A stretch of 64,000 nt of DNA, taken from positions 23,998 through 87,997 of the forward strand of contig NZ_JASITE010000026.1 in NCBI RefSeq assembly GCF_030767025.1, read 5' to 3'. The DNA is from Nocardia sp. CC227C. GTDB lineage: Bacteria; Actinomycetota; Actinomycetes; Mycobacteriales; Mycobacteriaceae. The notes beneath the pieces were generated by a model. The model was not told where the DNA came from. It made no database searches and saw nothing but the letters and a program-made list of their open reading frames with translations. This document shows, piece after piece, positions 56,807-64,000 of the stretch (its first letter is position 1; each line of letters starts with the position of its first letter). A program made the position numbers and the translations under genes.

Positions 56807-57492
56807 GCGGCGTGGACTTTCGGTGTGTAGAGGGGCCACGAAGTCTGTACGTCGGTGAACGGTTTGTTGTGGCGGCGGAGGTAGTCGATGAAGCTGTATG
56901 CCTGCTCGCGGTACCAATCGGTCTGCGCGGTCATCAGCTCGTCCGGGGTGTAGCGGGCGAGTTCGGGGTAGACGCGCGGCATCTTCCAGGCGAGTCGTGC
57001 AGCGACGAGTGCGTCGCCTTCGGCGTCGTGCGCGGTTTCGGGGCGCACTCCGTAGTGGGCGCCGACGTCGACGAGTTTGCGGCGGCCTTTGCGCCACTTG
57101 TCGAAGTGCTTGTCGACGACGTAGGCGTCGAAGATCGGGCCGCGGATCTCGAAGCCGGGATGGTGGGAGGCGAGCATCGAGAAGTCGAATCCGCCGTTGA
57201 ATACGGCGATCACATGTCCGGCATCCCAGATCTGGTACAGGTCGTCGACAACTTCGGCGATGACGTCGGTGTGGGGGCGGCCGTGTTTGCGCGCGTATTC
57301 GGTGGTGATGCCGTGCACTTCGGTCGCTGCGGCTGGTATGTCGATGCCGGGATCGGCGAGCCAGCGGCGCGGTGTCACGTCCGCGCCGTTGATGCGGCCG
57401 TTGTAGGCCGTGACGACTCGGTCGGTGCCGATGACGATCCCGGTTGTCTCGAGGTCGGCGCAGGCGAGTGGCCGTTCGGTCCAGCTAGTCAC
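56803..57492 (-). CDS. DnaQ-like DEDDh 3'-5' exonuclease
   Basis: 229 residues. CADLETTG (D13, E15), EVHGIT, FNGGFDFSML and AHDAEGDALVAARL give the DEDDh set of the DnaQ/epsilon family. It may proofread or process phage DNA. Next to the RecT/RecE pair. Confidence 0.85.
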   Translation of the reverse strand: MTSWTERPLACADLETTGIVIGTDRVVTAYNGRINGADVTPRRWLADPGIDIPAAATEVHGITTEYARKHGRPHTDVIAEVVDDLYQIWDAGHVIAVFNGGFDFSMLASHHPGFEIRGPIFDAYVVDKHFDKWRKGRRKLVDVGAHYGVRPETAHDAEGDALVAARLAWKMPRVYPELARYTPDELMTAQTDWYREQAYSFIDYLRRHNKPFTDVQTSWPLYTPKVHAA

Positions 57493-57694
57493 GTTGTGCC
57501 TTCACTGCGTCGAGGAGGGTTTGGCCGCGTTTGATGAGGACGGCGCGATAGCCGGGGTGGTTGTTGGCGTAGCGGAGGGCGGTGAGTTCGTCGTCGCCGA
57601 AGTAGGCGACCGCGTAGCAGTCGCCGCCTTCGCCGTCGCGCTCCCCCGCTTCGGGGTAGGCGAGCCATACCCCGTCGTCGAGCCGCACGACCAT
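57485..57694 (-). CDS. Small protein between exonuclease and RecT genes
   Basis: 69 residues (MVVRLDDGVWLAYPEAGERD...). Overlaps the exonuclease start by 8 bases. Unknown function. Confidence 0.6.
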   Translation of the reverse strand: MVVRLDDGVWLAYPEAGERDGEGGDCYAVAYFGDDELTALRYANNHPGYRAVLIKRGQTLLDAVKAQRD

Positions 57695-57697
57695 CGG

Positions 57698-58588
57698 TTA
57701 CGCCTCCGGGTCGGGCGGGAACATGCCGCCGTCGAACTGCTCGCCCGTGACGTGGGCATCGTCCGCTTCAACAGGTTCGGCCTCGATAACGTCGGGTTCG
57801 ATGTGGATGGGTCGGTCGATGGCGTCGGCGGTGAGGTCCACGCGGACGGCTTCGTCGTGTTCGATGGCGCGCGCGAATTCCGTGGACTTCGGCATCCACT
57901 TCGACAGCTGTCGTACACACGTCTTGTGGGCCATGGATTCGAAGTTGTCGTGCCACGGCCCGTACTTGCCCTTGGACTTCGTGTGCGTCTTGCAGTACTC
58001 GACCATCTCGTCGTAGGTCATGACGAGGAACGCGTGCCCGCCGGTGGTGAACTTCGCGATGGCGTAAAAGGCGATGGTGTCGCCGCGACTGCCCTTGAGG
58101 TTCGGTTTGTGCACGAGCGAGTCGGCGAGGCCGTAGTCGACGTCGAAGACATCGTTTTCGTAGACGGTGCGCGCGATGAGGGAGGCGATCTTGCCGGAGC
58201 GGTGTGCGAGGTCGACCAGGCCCTGGTAGCCGACAATGAGTTGAGCGCGGTGCGCGCCTTTGCGGGTTCGGCCGCCGCCATCGGTCCACTCGTACTTGCT
58301 GTCCCAAAATGGCACCAACCAGGCGTGCCCGAGCACACCGGGTCGCAACCCGAGCTGCGCGCAGCTCATGAGCCCACCGAGCACGCTCGCCGGGTCGCAT
58401 TGCGCAAGCTGCGGGGTCTGCTTGAGGCAGGTGAGTGCGTCTCGCACGAGCTGTGCGGCTTCGCTGCCGCGCGGCATCGCCAGCGCGAACTGCTGCTCCA
58501 TGTTGCGGATCTGCTTCTGAAGCGACGGCGGTTGATCGTCGGCGAGCTGCTGGTTGGCTTCGATGCGGTCGACAAGATTGCGGGCCAT
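57698..58588 (-). CDS. recT: RecT-family single-strand annealing protein
   Basis: 296 residues. ALTCLKQTPQLAQCDPASVLGGL, AQLGLRPGVLGHAWLVPFW, AQLIVGYQGLVDLAHRSGKI and ESMAHKTCVRQLSKWMP are RecT hallmarks. With the adjoining YqaJ nuclease it forms a Redbeta/exo-like recombination pair. Shares one base with the nuclease gene. Confidence 0.92.
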   Translation of the reverse strand: MARNLVDRIEANQQLADDQPPSLQKQIRNMEQQFALAMPRGSEAAQLVRDALTCLKQTPQLAQCDPASVLGGLMSCAQLGLRPGVLGHAWLVPFWDSKYEWTDGGGRTRKGAHRAQLIVGYQGLVDLAHRSGKIASLIARTVYENDVFDVDYGLADSLVHKPNLKGSRGDTIAFYAIAKFTTGGHAFLVMTYDEMVEYCKTHTKSKGKYGPWHDNFESMAHKTCVRQLSKWMPKSTEFARAIEHDEAVRVDLTADAIDRPIHIEPDVIEAEPVEADDAHVTGEQFDGGMFPPDPEA

Positions 58589-59580
58589 CAGGCCACCTCT
58601 TTCAAATCGAGGGAGATCGCCCGGTAACGGGCGTAGACGTCGGGGTGGTCTTCGCGCAGTTCGTCGATGTCGAGGCTGGCGCGGGTGAGGTATTCGGCGT
58701 ACAGCTCGGGTTCGCTATCTCGGAAGACCGCCGATTTGAACGGTCCGGCCTTGGTCGCGACCCACACGGTGTCGCCGACGAGCAGCCGCGCGTGGCCGCC
58801 CAGCAGTGCTCGGATCTTGTTGCCCGCGGCGTCTTTCCGTTTCGCCGCGTCGGATTCCGCCTGCTGCGCGAGCTTGTATTCGGTGTGCAGGGCGGCGATC
58901 TCGTCGCGGGTAACGTGCAGATCTCCCCCGGTGAACGGGTGCAGCTGGTCGATGGCGTCGCGGTCGGCGGTGGTGCCGGTGATGGGTGGTTCGACGTCGG
59001 CGAGGACGTGGTCGCGCCAGAACCGGTCGCAGGCGTCGACCACCAGCTCGACCAGGCGCTCGTTGCGGTCGACACGGACCAGTTCGAGCCGGTTGCCGCC
59101 GATCAACCCGGCGGCGTAGGCGTGGGTGGCGCCGGTGACGTACATGCCGTGGTGGAGTTGCAGCTCGGCGTGGTCGGGGATCTGGCCGGTCCACCGGTTC
59201 GCCATGAACCAGGCCGTGTTCTTGCATTCCAGGAGGCCACCGTCGGACAGCAGTCCGTCCGGGGAGTACAGCATGTGCGGGCGTTGCGCCGAGCGCAGTG
59301 TGCCGGGCGTGTCGACGGTGAGCCCGAGTCGCTTGCAGGCGACGTCTCGGATGATCGGTTCGAGAGCACGTCCCCAGAACATGGATTCGGTGTCGACACC
59401 TGCGTCGGCGGGGACGCGGCGGGTTTTCCGCAGCCAGATCGACCAGGCGCTGTCCCAGTCGACGAGGCCGAGCAGACCGGACACTTCACTGGAGCCGATC
59501 CCGGCAAGGCGCGCTTCGAGCCATGCGGGACTGCCGTGTTCGGTGGGTGGAAGCTCCTGGTACAGGGCCGAATTCGTCAC
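58588..59580 (-). CDS. YqaJ-type exonuclease (RecE/lambda Exo-like)
   Basis: 330 residues from GTG 59580, which overlaps the upstream stop as GTGA with GGAG upstream (ATG 59607 is the alternative). SPAWLEARLAGIGSSEVSGL, MFWGRALEPIIRDVA, SPDGLLSDGGLLECKNT (catalytic Asp, Glu, Lys) define the YqaJ PD-(D/E)XK nuclease. It resects DNA ends for RecT. Confidence 0.9.
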   Translation of the reverse strand: MTNSALYQELPPTEHGSPAWLEARLAGIGSSEVSGLLGLVDWDSAWSIWLRKTRRVPADAGVDTESMFWGRALEPIIRDVACKRLGLTVDTPGTLRSAQRPHMLYSPDGLLSDGGLLECKNTAWFMANRWTGQIPDHAELQLHHGMYVTGATHAYAAGLIGGNRLELVRVDRNERLVELVVDACDRFWRDHVLADVEPPITGTTADRDAIDQLHPFTGGDLHVTRDEIAALHTEYKLAQQAESDAAKRKDAAGNKIRALLGGHARLLVGDTVWVATKAGPFKSAVFRDSEPELYAEYLTRASLDIDELREDHPDVYARYRAISLDLKEVA

Positions 59581-59726
59581 AGGAAGCAGCTCCAGTCGAG
59601 TAGCCAAGCCAGTGCGCCCAGGAAGACGCCGAAGGTGATGACGATGAAGTAGGCGGCGAGGGTGTAGAGGCAGCCGCGGAAGGCGTTGGTGTCGGGGGGG
59701 TCGGGTGTATGTTGAGGCATGGACAT
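59577..59726 (-). CDS. Small membrane protein, first gene of the recombination operon
   Basis: 49 residues (MSMPQHTPDPPDTNAFRGCL...), transmembrane helix YFIVITFGVFLGALAWLL; AAAGGAAC upstream. Confidence 0.6.
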   Translation of the reverse strand: MSMPQHTPDPPDTNAFRGCLYTLAAYFIVITFGVFLGALAWLLDWSCFL

Positions 59727-59770
59727 GCCACGGGTTCCTTTCATCGCTTTGGGGTTGCCGTGGTTGTTCA

Positions 59771-59798
59771 GCCCGTCCCCATGCCAGTGGGGGCGGGC
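59771..59798. other. Stem-loop in the leader of the recombination operon
   Basis: GCCCGTCCCC (59771-59780) pairs with GGGGGCGGGC (59789-59798) with one G-U; rightward it is followed by a T-rich ATTCTTGTTT. It may terminate rightward transcripts or attenuate the leftward operon. Confidence 0.5.
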
Positions 59799-59831
59799 AT
59801 TCTTGTTTCCCAGAGAACCAACCGAGTTCCG

Positions 59832-59864
59832 ACTACAGTCATCCGTGTTGATTCAAATCAACAC
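59832..59864 (-). promoter_or_regulatory. Leftward early promoter with best-conserved operator
   Basis: Operator GTGTTGATTCAAATCAACAC (59845-59864) is a 20-bp palindrome except for the centre. On the minus strand it contains the -35 TTGATT (59856-59861); -10 TGTAGT (59832-59837) is 18 bases away. Would drive 59726 and the recombination/replication genes. Confidence 0.65.
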
Positions 59865-59905
59865 ACTACCCAGTGGATGACGCGATCGCAACAACGTCGT
59901 TGAAG

Positions 59906-59923
59906 GATTGATTCGACTCACCG
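59906..59923 (+). promoter_or_regulatory. Degenerate immunity operator
   Basis: GATTGATTCGACTCACCG keeps TTGATTC and TCACC of the 36149 operator. It lies between the strong 59845 site and the repressor gene, a possible autoregulatory site. Confidence 0.4.
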
Positions 59924-60101
59924 TGATCTCACGGCGGAGACCGCCTCTGAACTGCGGAAATCGTCAGATAGCCGAATCGATGACCCTCATCGAGTCAACG
60001 CGGCAGGTTTCCAGTCAAGTCAACAACCGATACCATCAGAGGCACCAGAGAACCGCCAGCACGCCCGATTAGGGCCACACGCCACTCGAAGGGTGTCTTC
60101 C

Positions 60102-60557
60102 GTGTCTCCCAGGACGACCAGTAACGAGGTCACTGCCGGACAGTGGCCGCGATACATCAACGCCCTCATGGAACTGCACGAGCTGTCTCAGCGTCAGATG
60201 GCAGCGGAGATCGGCCTCAATCCATCGACCATCACGCTGTGGTTCAACGATGCCGGTCGAACACCCGACCGCAAGGCGGTTCGCGCGATCGCCGAGAAGT
60301 TCGGCCGCCCCATCTCCGAAGTACTCATCAAGGCCGGATACGCCACAGCCGAAGAGTTGGGCATGTCCGCGGACCGGATCGACCCACTGACCGATGCGGA
60401 ACTGATCCAGACGCTACGCGAGCGACTCGACCGTCTCCGCGCGCTGGAGAGGCAAGCGGCGGACAACGCCGCCCACGAACCGACCACGTCGCACCCGGCG
60501 GCCGATCAGCCTCCCAAGACAGTCAAAACGCGACGGGCTCTACCCCGCCGCGACTGA
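60102..60557 (+). CDS. Immunity repressor, cI-like HTH
   Basis: 151 residues from GTG 60102 (GAAGG 9 bases upstream; GTG 60093 is possible). Cro/cI-type HTH: LSQRQMAAEIGLNPSTITLWF (~residues 27-47), then a coiled coil and a Pro/Thr-rich basic tail. It is divergent from the leftward early operon with operators between, as expected for the lysogeny repressor. No peptidase domain is present, so induction is probably not by RecA-type self-cleavage. Confidence 0.8.
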   Translation: MSPRTTSNEVTAGQWPRYINALMELHELSQRQMAAEIGLNPSTITLWFNDAGRTPDRKAVRAIAEKFGRPISEVLIKAGYATAEELGMSADRIDPLTDAELIQTLRERLDRLRALERQAADNAAHEPTTSHPAADQPPKTVKTRRALPRRD

Positions 60558-60584
60558 CTTTCGACCCACCTCAATTGGTTCCGC

Positions 60585-61070
60585 TCAGACCGCCTGGTCG
60601 AAGTTGATGCCATAGGTACGGCCTCGATCGAGACGCCGTTGAAACGCGGCCGTTTGCATACCCTGCTTCGAGCGCGGTTGACGGAAACTACGGACCAACG
60701 GGTCGGCGCGGTCCAGCCCTTGGACGACGATGACGCATTCGTAGTAGCCGCCGCGCATCTTGGTTCGACCGCGGTACCAGTCTTTATGGGCTCGCTGGCG
60801 CGGTCGCGTAGCCCATACCTGCCAGCAGTTTCCGAACAGAGCGCCCATGTCGCGCTCAGTCAGGTCACAGTAGGGCTGAACTTCGAGGTGCCCAGAGTCC
60901 CAGACGTAGATGCGGCCGATCTCCTTGACCCAGGCACCGCCGACGGGGTCGCGCCAGTAAGTGGGCACACCATCCGGCGGCAGTGTTTCGAATCCCAATG
61001 AGCGCAGATCGTCGACAGCATGCCCCGTGATGCTGGTGACGGCCTCATACTCTGGCTCTCGTGGTGGCAT
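60585..61070 (-). CDS. Protein of unknown function, convergent with the repressor
   Basis: 161 residues (MPPREPEYEAVTSITGHAVD...). DPVGGAWVKEIGRIYVWDSG and ECVIVVQGLDRAD suggest a compact alpha/beta fold. Its position beside the repressor suggests lysogenic expression. No family recognised. Confidence 0.6.
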   Translation of the reverse strand: MPPREPEYEAVTSITGHAVDDLRSLGFETLPPDGVPTYWRDPVGGAWVKEIGRIYVWDSGHLEVQPYCDLTERDMGALFGNCWQVWATRPRQRAHKDWYRGRTKMRGGYYECVIVVQGLDRADPLVRSFRQPRSKQGMQTAAFQRRLDRGRTYGINFDQAV

Positions 61071-62425
61071 CGTGATGTCCTCGTGCTGGGTGACGCGTCG
61101 ACCTCTAACTCGTTGCGGTGCTCGGTGTCACGGGATTCGGGTGATGTGGCGGGGCAAGGACTGGGGTGTCGTCGTAGCGCTCCCGCGAGGCCCGAATCGC
61201 GGCGTCAGCGAGTTTTGGGCCATCGCCACGGCGGGTGTCGCATGACGGGTCGGATGACCCAATTGCGCTACTCCGGTGTGGCATGGCGCTGACTCTAATC
61301 CATTCCGCGTGGTTTGTCTCACTCTGCTCCTTTAAATGTTTCGCACTTGTTGTGGGTGCGACCTTTACTCACGCGGCGACACCCGAGATCGCCGATCTGG
61401 CTAACTTTTAGCAATAGTCACTCTGATTTGGCGAGCACAATTCCCAACCATGTGCACATGACATGACAGGCCAATTCATGACATGGCGTGCCAACATACT
61501 GGGAAACCGATCGCCCCACTCCCCCGACGCGCACTGTAGCAGCTTCGCCACCGCTCACGCGCGACACGCCGCGCGCCAGCCACGCCCACCAACGCAGCCA
61601 GAGTCAAGCCACGCGACAGGCGGGCCATCGCCCCGACCGGGCACACACGCGCAGCCCTCACCAGGCCGAACCACAGCACTGGCCGCGACCTTACACTCAG
61701 CGGAGGCGACCTCGAACACACGTGCGAATACTACCGCGCCGCGCGACCGGCGTCCGGATCTAGCGACCGCGTGTTCCACCCCCTCACACAAGTTGCCCCA
61801 CACCTCCACCACGAGAACACGGCGAGGCAGCCACTTCCCGCGACGGCAGGGAGCGCCAGCCGCGGTTCGATCACACGCCGCACTAGACCCGAGGCAGCAT
61901 CGAGACCGGGCCGTCCTGGCGACTGCTCGGCATTCGATGTATCGGCTCAACCGACCGGGACGTGACATACCAACTTTGCGGAATTGTGGAATGAATGCAT
62001 GACGTCATGACTGCGTGCATGCACTTTTTCGCCCACGGCTCACGGAAACGATCCCACGGAGCATACGGGATCCGACCGAAAGCATAGCTTGGCGAAGCAG
62101 TTACCACTGCGCAATCGCAAGGCATCGTCGTCCCCGCTCAAAATGCAGATGCATCTGCAAAGTCATTCCGCGCGAATGCTCAACAGCACCTCGGATTCGC
62201 GCACACCGCGCTCGCCGACACCCGACACCCGACGACACGCCGCACCGACACCCGCAGGCACGCGACCACGCACCGCGCGCGCCCGATTCCGCGCGCGACG
62301 TGTGGTCCTACCAAAACCACCCTAACGTTGCGTTCAATCAACATTATTGACTACAATCAACACTCCACGATGAGCTGGCGGGACTTGACCAGAACCAGCG
62401 GGAACGCCACCCCCCAGGAGATCGC
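61071..62425. other. 1.35-kb region without a convincing gene, palindrome-rich; possible attP
   Basis: Open frames here have unnatural composition. Notable DNA features: CATGTGCACATG (61449-61460); direct repeats CATGACATGACAGGCCAA and CATGACATGGCGTGCCAA (61457 and 61477, 20 bases apart); CATGACGTCATG (61998-62009); GTGCATGCAC (62015-62024); TGCAGATGCATCTGCA (62144-62159). Such clustered sites next to xis/int could be integrase arm sites or the attachment core. Confidence 0.5.
62335..62363 (-). promoter_or_regulatory. Two operator half-sites upstream of xis/int
   Basis: CAATCAACAT (62335-62344) and CAATCAACAC (62354-62363) are same-orientation copies of the operator half GTGTTGATTG (minus strand), 19 bases apart. 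A TTGACT (62347-62352) lies between, so a repressor could regulate the xis/int promoter. Confidence 0.45.
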
Positions 62426-62632
62426 ATGTCCAACAACACCATATGGCTGACACGACCCGAACTCTCAACCCGCACCAAACTCTCCCCCAAGACTCTCGCG
62501 AACTGGGCCGCGCAGCATCCCCCGAAGGGGCCGCGGTTCACGCGTTTCGGTAACCGCGTCCGCTATCGCCTCGACGACGTCATCGCATGGGAGGCCGAGC
62601 AGACCGACGTCACTGAGCGGCGGGTCGCCTGA
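62426..62632 (+). CDS. Excisionase-like HTH protein
   Basis: 68 residues (MSNNTIWLTRPELSTRTKLS...), AGGAGA upstream. A MerR/HTH_17-type winged helix: SPKTLANWAAQHPPKGPRFTR, GNRVRYRLDDVIAWE. Its position directly upstream of integrase fits a recombination directionality factor. Confidence 0.78.
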   Translation: MSNNTIWLTRPELSTRTKLSPKTLANWAAQHPPKGPRFTRFGNRVRYRLDDVIAWEAEQTDVTERRVA

Positions 62633-62634
62633 CC

Positions 62635-63933
62635 GTGCCGAATCCAGCGATGGAACCGGGTGCGCTGCCTCCCAAGGAGAAGCTCAACCCGGTGAAAGGC
62701 AGCGACGGTCTCTACCACTTGGACCGCGTCAGGCATCGAGCGCAAAGCGGTCAGTACGTCCGCACCAGTGCGACCGGACGCACCCGCAGGGAATGCCTCG
62801 AGGAATGGCATCGTAACTTCGCCGTGAACGTTCTCAAGGGGTCCAAGCGTCGGCAAACCACCCGGCGGCGCCAATGGTCCCCCACCGACAAGATGAGCGA
62901 CGTGTTCGCAGAACTCGACACGCGGTGGGAGGCCCGTGTCGACGCGGGCACATTGTCGGCGGATACATGGAACAACTATCACCGCGTGATCTACAAGCCC
63001 GACAAGAATCCCGCCCGCTCACCGAATCCCGACGCCCTCAAACTCGAGGCAGAGATGGGCGGCCTGACCATCCGCGAAGCGGCGTCGGTCGGCTATATCG
63101 CCGACTACATCGACGAGGCCACCGAGATCGCATCGAGCACCGCCTACATGCAACATCGCGTGTTGAGCATGGCGTTCAAGATAATTGTGCAGGGGCAGGG
63201 ATTGCCACCGGGGGACAATCCGATGCCCTATGTGGAACGGCCGGCGATCGGGCAGGCACCGCCGAGACCGTTGGACATTGACGCGCGGGTCGGTGTTCTG
63301 CGAAGGATCGACGAATGGCTCGAGGACGGGCGTGGCGAGAGCCGCTACCTGAGATTCCTCTATCTGCTGTTGCTCGGCACAGGCATGCGGCCCGGCGAAG
63401 GCTTGGCGATCCGTCCGTGCGATGCCGTGTATCTCGACCTCGACGGCAGCGTGCGACGAGTCCTGAAGGTGAGCGCGACGGTGTCGGCACGTCCCGGTGT
63501 TGCGCCGTATCGGAAGGAGGGGCGCAAGAGCGGAAATCCATATCAGGTTGTCCTGCCCGACTGGCTGTCGACCGTGTGGGATGCCGAGGTCGACCGAGTG
63601 CGGCCGAAGACCGACGATTCACCGCTGATTCAGGGTCCGCGCAGTGACGACGCCTGGATCAGCCCGGCCACCGCGCGTGAGGCTGTGCAGGCGATGCGGG
63701 CGGGCAGCGATTACGACGACTTCCGGTTGTCGGATCTGCGGGACACTGTCGCGACGCATGTCGCGTTGGTCACCGGCAGTGACGATTGCGCGAGCGCTCA
63801 GCTCGGGCATGCGGATGGCAACCGGTCGATGGCGCAGCGGCACTACATCCACAAGGGCATCCGCCGTCAGGTCGTGGTGGACAACTGCGAAGTGCTGGAA
63901 TTGCTGAATCCGTTCAAAGTGACACTTGAGTGA
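62635..63933 (+). CDS. int: Tyrosine-type integrase
   Basis: 432 residues from GTG 62635 (ATG 62650 possible). Arm-binding and core-binding N-terminal part, catalytic domain from ~230: GTGMRPGEGL (Arg), RKEGRKSG (Lys), RLSDLRDTVATHV (second Arg; Ser where His is usual), LGHADGNRSMAQRHYIHK (His/Tyr). It mediates site-specific integration and excision. The last 64 bases of the window hold nothing recognisable. Confidence 0.9.
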   Translation: MPNPAMEPGALPPKEKLNPVKGSDGLYHLDRVRHRAQSGQYVRTSATGRTRRECLEEWHRNFAVNVLKGSKRRQTTRRRQWSPTDKMSDVFAELDTRWEARVDAGTLSADTWNNYHRVIYKPDKNPARSPNPDALKLEAEMGGLTIREAASVGYIADYIDEATEIASSTAYMQHRVLSMAFKIIVQGQGLPPGDNPMPYVERPAIGQAPPRPLDIDARVGVLRRIDEWLEDGRGESRYLRFLYLLLLGTGMRPGEGLAIRPCDAVYLDLDGSVRRVLKVSATVSARPGVAPYRKEGRKSGNPYQVVLPDWLSTVWDAEVDRVRPKTDDSPLIQGPRSDDAWISPATAREAVQAMRAGSDYDDFRLSDLRDTVATHVALVTGSDDCASAQLGHADGNRSMAQRHYIHKGIRRQVVVDNCEVLELLNPFKVTLE

Positions 63934-64000
63934 CACTTTGACCCGTTATTGATCTTGTAATGCCGCCACCCAGGCCGTGTGACCTGCGAAAACCCGTCAA

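Noticed and set aside
57410..59652. Two ~405-codon plus-strand frames opposite the recT and exonuclease genes
   Set aside because: Both are antisense shadows; the leftward proteins have clear family motifs.
61463..62002. 179-codon plus frame and 137-codon minus frame (61555-61968) in the xis/int gap
   Set aside because: Pro/Thr/His-rich or Cys/Arg-rich composition, no ribosome site, no motif; the region is better read as non-coding.
63934..64000. Search for attR or a tRNA 3' end after integrase
   Set aside because: No tRNA fragment or repeat of upstream sequence is recognisable in the remaining 67 bases.

Overview
The whole window reads as one temperate tailed-phage (siphovirus) genome or prophage from a high-GC actinobacterium. 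A WhiB-family regulator, NrdH-type glutaredoxins, a secreted cutinase/PE-PPE-like (lysin B-like) esterase and frequent GTG/TTG starts point to a mycolic-acid-bearing host (Nocardia/Rhodococcus/Gordonia/Mycobacterium group); the genus cannot be fixed from sequence alone. No clear host gene is visible. The left edge cuts the tape measure gene, so minor tail genes and the peptidoglycan hydrolase probably lie outside the window.

Layout. (1) 1-19443, leftward: virion and packaging genes in canonical order. Read from upstream to downstream these are small ORFs, lysin B-like esterase, glutaredoxin, small membrane protein, TerS, TerL, phosphoesterase, portal, MuF minor capsid protein fused to a zincin domain, scaffold, major capsid, head-tail connectors, tail terminator, major tail protein with an Ig-like tail, frameshifted tail chaperones and tape measure. 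Strong stem-loops lie next to the major capsid and major tail genes. One rightward HNH gene interrupts the operon at 11493. (2) 19516-21400: a leftward array of 14 tRNA genes plus one tRNA-like element, with a TATAAT -10 box upstream. (3) 21539-35967, leftward: a long chain of small overlapping early genes, including a MazG-like protein, a phosphoesterase, a DEDDh exoribonuclease, a RuvC-like resolvase, a HicA-like gene, a SLOG protein, a second glutaredoxin, WhiB and many zinc-binding proteins. (4) 35968-36218: divergent early promoters, each with a 20-bp operator. (5) 36219-39222, rightward: small early genes with a three-way-junction RNA candidate, ending at a strong terminator. (6) 39478-43240: accessory genes, mostly rightward (HEPN-type Abi-like protein, membrane proteins, HicAB). 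(7) 43273-59726, mostly leftward: a third phosphoesterase, DUF3310, a TRADD-N-associated membrane protein, three related HTH proteins, replication genes with an iteron array inside the initiator gene, DnaQ-like exonuclease, RecT and a YqaJ/RecE exonuclease. A rightward ATP-dependent DNA ligase is embedded here. (8) 59727-64000: immunity region (operators, cI-like repressor), a 1.35-kb stretch without a convincing gene but with several palindromes, then excisionase and tyrosine integrase.

How it works together (inference): the repressor at 60102 probably binds GTGTTGATTCAAATCAACAC-type operators at 36025, 36149 and 59845, which overlap three candidate early promoters, and perhaps degenerate copies at 59906, 49224 and 62335. 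This would silence both early arms in the lysogen. On induction the 59.7-kb arm would supply recombination and replication (iteron origin), the 36-kb arms would supply takeover functions and tRNAs, and the left block would build the virion. Rightward inserts with their own promoters (HNH, HEPN, HicAB, ligase) look like lysogen-expressed cargo. All assignments are by reading motifs; no database search was possible.
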